From an uncultured Bacteroidota bacterium (GTDB taxonomy: Bacteria; Bacteroidota; Bacteroidia; Flavobacteriales; Flavobacteriaceae), in assembly GCA_903837025.1 (NCBI GenBank), contig CAILTC010000257.1, forward strand, positions 1 to 5,114: DNA of 5,114 nucleotides, in the 5' to 3' direction. Shown here one piece after another: positions 1 to 5,114 of the stretch; the stretch's first letter is position 1; each line of letters opens with the position of its first letter. The position numbers and the translations under genes were made by a program. The notes below the pieces were generated by a model. It saw only the letters and a program-made list of their open reading frames with translations, was not told the DNA's origin and searched no databases.

Positions 1-1
1 A

Positions 2-52
2 AAAATAGGTAAGGAAATAAATAACAATTACTTAAATATAAATAATAAATAA
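2..52 (+). other. Possible 3' tail of an upstream gene (open frame to the left edge)
   Basis: One forward frame is open from the left edge to a TAA at 50-52, one base before the capE start codon. It would read KIGKEINNNYLNINNK and then stop. A one-base gap would match the tight spacing elsewhere in this cluster. The stretch is extremely A/T rich and only 16 codons long, and the other two frames stop at 6-8 and 10-12, so the upstream gene could equally end there or further left. The rest of 1-53 shows no Shine-Dalgarno sequence and no convincing Bacteroidota promoter. The call is weak. Confidence 0.25.
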
Positions 53-53
53 A

Positions 54-1085
54 ATGTTTGTAAATAAAATTTTATTAATAACTGGTGGTACTGGTTCTTT
101 CGGAAATGCAGTTTTAAACCGTTTTCTAAATACGGACCATTTCAAGGAAATTCGTATTTTTTCGCGAGATGAAAAAAAACAAGATGATATGCGTAACCAG
201 TTGAAAAATGATAAAATCAAATTTTATATTGGTGATGTACGCGATTATAGCAGTATAGAACAAGCTATGCGTGGAGTAGATTATGTATTTCATGCAGCAG
301 CCTTGAAACAAGTTCCATCCTGTGAGTTTTTTCCATTAGAAGCAACCAAAACAAATGTTTTTGGCACCCAAAATGTGATTGATGCAGCGGGAGCGAATAA
401 GGTCAAAAAAGTAATTTGCCTGAGTACTGACAAAGCGGCCTACCCAATAAATGCTATGGGAATTTCTAAAGCCTTAATGGAAAAAGTTGCAGTAGCAGCT
501 TCAAGAAATTTGAAAGAAACTACTGTTTGTTTAACTCGGTACGGTAATGTGATGGCATCTAGAGGTTCAGTAATTCCGTTATTTTTGAAACAAATAAAAA
601 ATGGGGAGACTTTAACTATTACGGATCCTAATATGACTCGTTTCTTAATGTCGCTAGATGAAGCGGTTGAGTTGGTATTATTTGCATTTGAAAATGGTAA
701 TTCTGGTGATTTGTTTGTAAATAAAGCACCTGCAGGAACAATTGGTGATTTGGCTCAAGCCTTAAAAGAGTTGTGTAAAGCAAATAATGAAATTAAAATT
801 ATTGGTACACGTCACGGCGAAAAACTATATGAAACCTTGTGTACCCGGGAGGAAATGGTAAAAGCAGAAGACATGGGCGATTTTTTTAGAATTCCTGCAG
901 ACAATCGAGATTTGAATTATGCCCAATATTTTTCAGAAGGAGAACAAAATATTTCTGTAATTGAAGATTATCATTCTCATAATACAGTGCAATTAGGGGT
1001 TGGAGGAATGAAAAAGCTGTTAGAAAAATTACCACTAATTCGAAAAGAAGTTTTTGGAGAAGATGTTGTTCAAATGCCAGGTTAG
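54..1085 (+). CDS. capE: UDP-GlcNAc 4,6-dehydratase (5-inverting), CapE/WbjB/FnlA type
   Basis: This cytosolic extended short-chain dehydrogenase/reductase (SDR) catalyses the first step to UDP-L-FucNAc. It removes water across C4-C6 of UDP-GlcNAc and inverts C5, giving a UDP-2-acetamido-2,6-dideoxy-L-4-hexulose. The 343 residues match the usual CapE length (about 340). The N-terminal Rossmann motif GGTGSFG (residues 11-17) binds NAD(P). The active-site block is STDKAAYP (124-131), with the D126-K127 pair used by FlaA1-type dehydratases. The classical YxxxK position is M135xxxK139; the SMK variant of SYK is known in this dehydratase group. The C-terminal region, with YHSHNT at 306-311, fits the extra C-terminal domain that separates CapE/FnlA from PseB/FlaA1 proteins. 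ATG at 54 is the first start after an in-frame TAA at 39-41. No Shine-Dalgarno sequence is seen. CapF and CapG downstream confirm the role, and PseB is unlikely in this context. Confidence 0.95.
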   Translation: MFVNKILLITGGTGSFGNAVLNRFLNTDHFKEIRIFSRDEKKQDDMRNQLKNDKIKFYIGDVRDYSSIEQAMRGVDYVFHAAALKQVPSCEFFPLEATKTNVFGTQNVIDAAGANKVKKVICLSTDKAAYPINAMGISKALMEKVAVAASRNLKETTVCLTRYGNVMASRGSVIPLFLKQIKNGETLTITDPNMTRFLMSLDEAVELVLFAFENGNSGDLFVNKAPAGTIGDLAQALKELCKANNEIKIIGTRHGEKLYETLCTREEMVKAEDMGDFFRIPADNRDLNYAQYFSEGEQNISVIEDYHSHNTVQLGVGGMKKLLEKLPLIRKEVFGEDVVQMPG

Positions 1086-1102
1086 TTAATAAAGTGAAAT
1101 GA

Positions 1103-1135
1103 ATGTTGCCAAGTAATTTTATAAAACGGGTATGA
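1103..1135 (+). other. Possible 10-codon mini-ORF ending in an ATGA overlap with the cupin gene
   Basis: The 46-base gap after capE contains ATG at 1103, a frame reading MLPSNFIKRV, and TGA at 1133-1135. This stop overlaps the cupin ATG at 1132 in the ATGA arrangement that is also seen at the cupin-capF junction. A second mini-frame, MNVAK, runs from 1099 to 1116 in the same frame as the cupin gene. Either could be a coupled leader peptide, but frames this short are expected by chance. There is no Shine-Dalgarno sequence or peptide signature to support translation. Confidence 0.12.
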
Positions 1136-1560
1136 TTCCAAAAATAACTAAAGGAAATAGCTACTCTGATTCAAGAGGAACTTTATTTTTTAATAATGAT
1201 TTTGATATTTCAGCAATAAAAAGAGTTTATGTAATAGAGAATCAAAGTGTAAATTTTCTTAGAGCTTGGCAAGGGCATAAAATCGAAAAAAGATGGTTTT
1301 CGGCTATAGTTGGCTCCTTTAAAATTGAACTGATTGAAATTGATAATTGGGATAATGCTTCTAAAAATCTAGAACGATATAGTTTTATAATAACTTCTGA
1401 AAAGTTAGACGTGATTCATGTACCAAATGGATACGTAAGTAGTATTCAATCCTTGGAAGAAGGATCTAAATTACTTGTATTTGCTGATTATTTAACAGGA
1501 GAAGCCAATGATGAGTATCGATTTGATTCGAATTATTTTAATGATTTAAATAAAAGATGA
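1132..1560 (+). CDS. Stand-alone RmlC/FdtA-like cupin protein, putative sugar epimerase or ketoisomerase
   Basis: This is a 142-residue cytosolic single-domain cupin, of the kind often labelled 'sugar epimerase' or 'WxcM-like'. Visible landmarks are SDSRG (12-16), equivalent to the DxRG of RmlC; the core motif RAWQGHKIEKRWF (44-56) followed by a turn glycine, G61; and the second motif HVPNGYVSS (96-104). It resembles nucleotide-sugar 3,5-epimerases and 3,4-ketoisomerases, but Q47 occupies the position of the first histidine in their R-x-x-H-x-H motif. Against the cupin half of the neighbouring CapF, three of four predicted metal ligands are changed (Q47, R54, S103), so metal binding is unlikely. 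There is no signal peptide or membrane segment. ATG 1132 is the first start after an in-frame TAA at 1114-1116. The gene ends in an ATGA overlap with capF. Its exact reaction is not known to me. A role in FucNAc synthesis is inferred from position only. Confidence 0.85.
   Translation: MIPKITKGNSYSDSRGTLFFNNDFDISAIKRVYVIENQSVNFLRAWQGHKIEKRWFSAIVGSFKIELIEIDNWDNASKNLERYSFIITSEKLDVIHVPNGYVSSIQSLEEGSKLLVFADYLTGEANDEYRFDSNYFNDLNKR
1557..1560 (+). promoter_or_regulatory. ATGA stop/start overlap (likely translational coupling)
   Basis: The capF ATG (1557-1559) overlaps the TGA of the cupin gene (1558-1560). Such four-base overlaps usually mean that ribosomes finishing the first gene re-initiate on the second. 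No Shine-Dalgarno sequence precedes capF, which fits coupling. It suggests that the two proteins are made in similar amounts. Confidence 0.7.
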
Positions 1561-2675
1561 TAAAAATAGGAATAACGGGTCAAGCAGGATTTGTAGGGAC
1601 CCATTTGTACAATTCGCTAGGATTATTTCCTGATGAATTTGAAAGAATTGAATTTCACAAGGAATATTTTAATGACAAAACTAAGTTGAATAATTTTGTT
1701 TGTCAATGTGATGTTATTGTTCATTTGGCAGCAATGAACCGCCATAATGATCCACAAATTATTTATGATACCAATGTTGATCTAGTTCAAAAATTGGTTC
1801 AATCCTTGAATCAGACTAATAGTCAAGCTCATGTCTTGTTTTCCTCTTCTACCCAAGAAGAACGTGACAATCTCTATGGTAAATCCAAAAAAGATGGACG
1901 AGAGTTAATGAAAGATTGGGCTAAAACTTCAGGAGGTAAATTTACAGGGATGATAATTCCCAATGTTTTTGGACCCTTTGGGCATCCGAATTACAATTCT
2001 GTTATAGCTACTTTCTGCCATAAATTATCTCATGATGAAACGCCAAAAATAGATGTAGATGGTGATATGCAGCTAATATATGTTGGTGAACTAGTTAATG
2101 TTATGCTTTATGAAATAAGAAATGGGGTTGGTAAATCTGAAATGTTAATTCCATTTACCTCTGAATCTAAAGTGTCTACCCTTTTATTTAAACTAGAATC
2201 TTATAAAAAAGACTATCAACATAGCGGAATAATTCCGTCAATAAATAACACGTTTGAATTGAATTTATTCAATACTTTTAGGTGTTATATGAATATTAGA
2301 GATCATTTTCCAGTAAAATATACCAAGCATACGGATGCTAGAGGCTCTTTTGTAGAAGTGATTCGGTTGGGTACAGGAGGTCAGGTTTCTTTTTCTACAA
2401 CCGTAGCTGGAGTAACAAGAGGAAATCATTATCATACACGAAAAATTGAACGATTTTCGGTCATCAAGGGAAAAGCTTTAATTCAATTGCGTCGTATTGG
2501 CACAAACGAAGTTCTAGATTTTTACTTAGACGGTGATGCGCCAGCTTATGTAGATATGCCTATTTGGTACACTCATAACATCAAGAATATTGGTGAAGAG
2601 ACATTATACACTAATTTTTGGATAAATGAGTTTTATGATCCCAATGATCCTGATACTTATTTTGAAGAAGTTTAA
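1557..2675 (+). CDS. capF: Bifunctional UDP-sugar C3-epimerase / C4-reductase, CapF/WbjC/FnlB type
   Basis: This two-domain cytosolic enzyme performs the middle step of UDP-L-FucNAc synthesis. In characterised CapF the C-terminal cupin epimerises C3 of the CapE product and the N-terminal SDR domain reduces the C4 ketone with NADPH, giving the 6-deoxy-L-talose-configured UDP-sugar. Here residues 1 to about 245 are the SDR domain, with nucleotide motif G8-x-x-G11-x-x-G14, a serine cluster at S96-S98 and YGKSK (Y107, K111) as the YxxxK pair. Residues about 250-372 are the cupin, with TDARG (259-263), the HxHx4E motif H291, H293, E298, and H340 in the second motif. Together these four are the expected Zn ligands. 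The 372 residues match the family length (about 370), and both active sites look complete. The start overlaps the cupin gene by ATGA; a 10-base gap leads to capG. Confidence 0.95.
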   Translation: MIKIGITGQAGFVGTHLYNSLGLFPDEFERIEFHKEYFNDKTKLNNFVCQCDVIVHLAAMNRHNDPQIIYDTNVDLVQKLVQSLNQTNSQAHVLFSSSTQEERDNLYGKSKKDGRELMKDWAKTSGGKFTGMIIPNVFGPFGHPNYNSVIATFCHKLSHDETPKIDVDGDMQLIYVGELVNVMLYEIRNGVGKSEMLIPFTSESKVSTLLFKLESYKKDYQHSGIIPSINNTFELNLFNTFRCYMNIRDHFPVKYTKHTDARGSFVEVIRLGTGGQVSFSTTVAGVTRGNHYHTRKIERFSVIKGKALIQLRRIGTNEVLDFYLDGDAPAYVDMPIWYTHNIKNIGEETLYTNFWINEFYDPNDPDTYFEEV

Positions 2676-2685
2676 CTAAAATTAA

Positions 2686-3822
2686 ATGAAAAAATTAAAA
2701 GTTCTTACCGTTGTTGGTACACGTCCTGAAATTATTAGACTTTCTAGAGTGATACTAAAATTGGATACAACCGAAAGTATAGAACATATTCTTGTACACA
2801 CCGGCCAAAATTATGATTACGAATTGAATGAAGTCTTTTTTAAGGATTTAGGACTTAGAAAACCCGACTTTTTTTTGAATGCTGCTTTGGGAAATGCTAC
2901 AACCACTGCGGGACAAATATTAATAAATATTGATCCTATATTAGAAGAGGTGAAGCCGGACGCTTTTTTAGTTTTGGGAGATACTAATTCATGTTTGTGT
3001 GCTATTGCAGCCAAAAAAAGAAAAATTCCAATCTTTCACATGGAAGCAGGAAATCGTTGTTTTGATCAGCGTGTTCCTGAAGAAACAAACCGTAAAATAG
3101 TGGATCATATTTCAGATATTAATATGACTTACAGTGATATAGCACGTGAGTATCTATTACGAGAGGGGTTGTCTGCAGATAGAATTATTAAAACTGGTTC
3201 GCCAATTTATGAAGTGATTAATGCTTACAGAAAGCAAATTGATGATTCTGATATTTTATTGAAATTAGACCTCGCTAAAGGAAAATACTTCCTTGTTTCT
3301 GCACATAGAGAGGAAAATATAAATTCGGACAATTTTATAAAGTTGGTTCAAACTTTAAACATAATAGCAGAAACCTATAATTTGCCAATTATTGTTTCGA
3401 CCCATCCACGTACCAGAAATAAAATTACAGAAAGTGGAGTTGAGTTCAACTCTTTAGTTCAACTTATGAAACCAATGGGATTCCATGATTATAATCATCT
3501 TCAAATAAATGCAAAGACTGTTTTATCCGACAGTGGTACCATATCAGAAGAATCTTCTATAATGAATTTTCCAGCGCTTAATATTAGAGAAGCCCACGAA
3601 CGACCTGAAGCAATGGAAGAGGCTTCGGTTATGATGGTAGGATTAAATTCAGAGCGTATCATGCAAGCTTTGTTAGTATTAGATCATCAAGCAATTGAAG
3701 GAGAACGAACTTTGAGACCTGTTTACGATTATTCTATGCCTAATGTTTCTGAAAAAGTGTTAAGAATAATTTTATCCTATACCGATTATATTAATAGGTT
3801 TGTTTGGAAAAAAATGATTTAA
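2686..3822 (+). CDS. capG: UDP-N-acetyl-L-pneumosamine 2-epimerase forming UDP-L-FucNAc, CapG/WbjD/FnlC type
   Basis: This cytosolic enzyme of the non-hydrolysing UDP-GlcNAc 2-epimerase (WecB-like) fold inverts C2 of the CapF product to yield UDP-L-FucNAc. Family motifs appear in order: GTRPEIIR (11-18), HTGQNYDY (38-45), GDTNS (98-102), HMEAGNR (118-124), PEETNR (131-136), SAHREEN (205-211), STHPRT (238-243), SDSGT (281-285) and RPEAME (306-311). D99, E120, the E132/E133 pair and H207 lie where WecB has its catalytic or binding residues. Length (378) is normal and no key residue is missing. From sequence alone WecB (UDP-ManNAc formation) is the alternative, but placement directly after capE and capF argues for CapG. 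ATG 2686 lies 10 bases after the capF stop with no Shine-Dalgarno sequence. The gene ends six bases before the next start. Confidence 0.93.
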   Translation: MKKLKVLTVVGTRPEIIRLSRVILKLDTTESIEHILVHTGQNYDYELNEVFFKDLGLRKPDFFLNAALGNATTTAGQILINIDPILEEVKPDAFLVLGDTNSCLCAIAAKKRKIPIFHMEAGNRCFDQRVPEETNRKIVDHISDINMTYSDIAREYLLREGLSADRIIKTGSPIYEVINAYRKQIDDSDILLKLDLAKGKYFLVSAHREENINSDNFIKLVQTLNIIAETYNLPIIVSTHPRTRNKITESGVEFNSLVQLMKPMGFHDYNHLQINAKTVLSDSGTISEESSIMNFPALNIREAHERPEAMEEASVMMVGLNSERIMQALLVLDHQAIEGERTLRPVYDYSMPNVSEKVLRIILSYTDYINRFVWKKMI

Positions 3823-3828
3823 TTATTG

Positions 3829-4989
3829 ATGGAAGAAAAAAGAGTATTATATATAGGCGGTTTTGAATTACCTGATAAAAACGCTGCAGCGCATAGAGTT
3901 TTATCCAATGGCAAAATAATAAAAGAATTAGGCCATAAAGTTTTCTTTTTGGGAGTATCCAAAGATGAAAATTGTAATCCGGAAGTTTTAAAAACAATAA
4001 GCAGTACTAATTATGGAACTAATTATAGTGTAAAATATCCAAAAACTAAAAGTGAATGGATCTTTTATCTGTCTGATATATCAGTTATAACCAGTATTGT
4101 AGAATCGGATACTATAGATGTAATAATTGCGTACAATTATCCTGCTTTGGCATTATTTAAGTTAAATAAATATTGCAAAAAGAAAGGAATAAAGTTAATA
4201 GCAGATTGTACAGAATGGTATGTAGCCGAAGGTAATATTCTTTTTAGAACTATAAAAGGATTAGATTCTTTCTTTAGAATGAGAGTTATTCAACCTAATT
4301 TAGATGGAATAATTGTTATTAGTACCTATCTTAATAATTATTATTTAAAGAAAAACAAGAATATTATATTAGTTCCGCCATTGGTTGACTTGTCAGATTC
4401 AAAATGGAAACAGAGAAATGAAAAAGAAAATTCATTTTGTAGTTTTGTTTATGCGGGATCTCCTGATGGTAAAACAAAAGATCATTTAGGGAAGATAATT
4501 TCAGCATTTTTAAAAGTTAATAAAGACTTTAATTTCAATATCCTTGGAATAACGATTGATGAATATAATGAAATTTGGAAAGAAACCCCAATTCCTATTT
4601 CTATGAAAGATAAGATTAAATTTCACGGCAGGGTATCTAATTTAGAAGTTATAAAAAAACTGAAAGAATCGGATTTCTCTATTTTTGTTCGAGAAGATAA
4701 TTTGATAACTAAAGCAGGTTTTCCAACTAAATTTGTCGAGTCAATCTCTGCAGGAACTCCAGTTTTGACTAACAAATGTAGTAATGTTGAAGATTATTTA
4801 GTAGCTGGTGTCAATGGTTTTTTTGTAGATATCTTTGATGTTGATACTTTGACTAATTCCTTAAATTTTGTCCTGGATTGTAGTAAAGACAAGCTAGAAG
4901 AGCTGAAATTTAATTGTGTGAAATATGATAAATTTAATTATTTAGAATATAAGAATGAGTTTGTGAGTTTATTAAAGTTTGACCGTTAA
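3829..4989 (+). CDS. GT4-type glycosyltransferase, possible L-FucNAc transferase (WbuB-like position)
   Basis: This 386-residue GT-B-fold glycosyltransferase has no membrane segment or signal peptide and probably acts at the cytoplasmic face of the inner membrane. The N-terminal acceptor domain begins with VLYIGGFELPDKNAAAHR (6-23), a glycine loop after the first strand followed by an arginine. The C-terminal donor domain begins near YAGSP (208-212) and holds the signature GFPTKFVES (297-305) and SAGTPVLTN (307-315). The first Glu of the usual EX7E motif is Ala (A296); the second is E304. I chose ATG 3829 over an in-frame TTG at 3826: ATG is the stronger start and the TTG adds only one residue. 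The gene directly follows the UDP-L-FucNAc genes, where E. coli and other FucNAc clusters often carry a WbuB-like fucosaminyltransferase, so L-FucNAc is the plausible donor. Sugar and linkage cannot be read from the sequence. Confidence 0.88.
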   Translation: MEEKRVLYIGGFELPDKNAAAHRVLSNGKIIKELGHKVFFLGVSKDENCNPEVLKTISSTNYGTNYSVKYPKTKSEWIFYLSDISVITSIVESDTIDVIIAYNYPALALFKLNKYCKKKGIKLIADCTEWYVAEGNILFRTIKGLDSFFRMRVIQPNLDGIIVISTYLNNYYLKKNKNIILVPPLVDLSDSKWKQRNEKENSFCSFVYAGSPDGKTKDHLGKIISAFLKVNKDFNFNILGITIDEYNEIWKETPIPISMKDKIKFHGRVSNLEVIKKLKESDFSIFVREDNLITKAGFPTKFVESISAGTPVLTNKCSNVEDYLVAGVNGFFVDIFDVDTLTNSLNFVLDCSKDKLEELKFNCVKYDKFNYLEYKNEFVSLLKFDR

Positions 4990-5021
4990 GATTTATTTTT
5001 TTGAATAATTTCAATTTTAAT

Positions 5022-5114
5022 ATGAAGTATTTAGGGATTTTAATTTTTATGTTTTTATTTTTTGTTCTCCATCATATTGATCAGGATTCTAATTTTATTT
5101 ATAAAAAAGTGCCT
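5022..5114 (+). CDS. Partial CDS, membrane or exported protein N-terminus of unknown function
   Basis: An open frame starts at ATG 5022 and stays open for 31 codons to the right edge, so the gene is cut by the window. Residues 4-16 (LGILIFMFLFFVL) form a strongly hydrophobic helix right after the short charged start MKY, followed by a polar stretch, HHIDQDSNFIYKK. This is the pattern of an uncleaved signal anchor or the first helix of a membrane protein; no clear signal-peptidase site is visible. The 32-base gap after the glycosyltransferase has no terminator, so it is probably in the same transcript. A polymerase, flippase, acyltransferase or periplasmic modifying enzyme would fit the cluster, but none can be named from this fragment. 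An in-frame TTG at 5001 would add seven Asn-rich residues and is less likely. Confidence 0.6.
   Translation, partial: MKYLGILIFMFLFFVLHHIDQDSNFIYKKVP

Noticed and set aside
32..220. 62-codon antisense frame opposite the capE start
   Set aside because: It lies on the reverse strand across the strongly supported capE N-terminus and has no recognisable motif.
126..311. 61-codon antisense frame within capE
   Set aside because: It is fully inside capE on the opposite strand and is a by-product of A/T-rich coding sequence.
1114..1121. Near match to TAnnTTTG (TAATTTTA) upstream of the cupin gene
   Set aside because: The invariant final G is missing and no TTG lies at the right distance upstream.
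2817..3014. 65-codon antisense frame within capG
   Set aside because: It is fully covered by conserved CapG motifs on the + strand and has no independent support.
3791..3997. 68-codon antisense frame across the capG-glycosyltransferase junction
   Set aside because: It overlaps the end of capG and the conserved start of the glycosyltransferase, and resembles no known family.
4991..5003. T-rich run after the glycosyltransferase as a possible terminator
   Set aside because: No stable G/C-containing hairpin precedes the T run, and a new open frame starts within about 20 bases.
4994..5003. Possible Bacteroidota -7 element (TAnnTTTG) upstream of the last gene
   Set aside because: TA and TTTG are four bases apart instead of two, and no spaced TTG -33 element is clear; this is chance similarity in T-rich DNA.
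5001..5021. TTG at 5001 as start of the last gene
   Set aside because: It is in frame but adds only seven Asn-rich residues before the hydrophobic segment; ATG 5022 gives a normal signal-anchor start.

Overview
The window is a compact run of co-directional (+ strand) surface-polysaccharide genes. Its core is the three-enzyme pathway from UDP-GlcNAc to UDP-N-acetyl-L-fucosamine (UDP-L-FucNAc): capE, capF and capG, also named wbjBCD or fnlABC. A small stand-alone cupin gene sits between capE and capF, and a GT4-type glycosyltransferase gene follows capG. The first codons of a sixth, hydrophobic-start protein run off the right edge.

The DNA is strongly A+T rich by eye. None of the start codons has a GGAGG-like Shine-Dalgarno sequence; they are preceded by A/T-rich tracts. 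With the capE-cupin-capF gene order, this suggests a member of the Bacteroidota, probably Flavobacteriia. That assignment is an inference from base composition, start-site style and gene order, not from a marker gene.

Layout: 1-53 is an A/T-rich edge, possibly with the tail of an upstream gene. capE is at 54-1085, followed by a 46-base gap that holds only tiny reading frames. The cupin gene is at 1132-1560 and overlaps capF (1557-2675) by an ATGA junction. A 10-base gap leads to capG (2686-3822), and a 6-base gap leads to the glycosyltransferase (3829-4989). After a further 32-base gap the partial gene runs from 5022 to the edge. No promoter, terminator, RNA gene, mobile element, repeat or CRISPR was found. 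The spacing indicates a single transcript that starts upstream of the window and continues beyond it.

How the genes work together: CapE dehydrates UDP-GlcNAc at C4/C6 and inverts C5. The cupin half of CapF epimerises C3 and its reductase half reduces C4. CapG inverts C2 to give UDP-L-FucNAc. The glycosyltransferase probably adds a sugar, plausibly L-FucNAc, to a lipid-linked repeat unit. The initiating transferase, flippase and polymerase expected of an O-antigen or capsule cluster are not in the window.

No wholly new system is visible. The best lead is the extra cupin protein. It aligns with the cupin half of CapF without gaps around the active site, but three of the four predicted metal ligands and the usual catalytic histidine position are changed. 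It has no assigned step in the textbook pathway.
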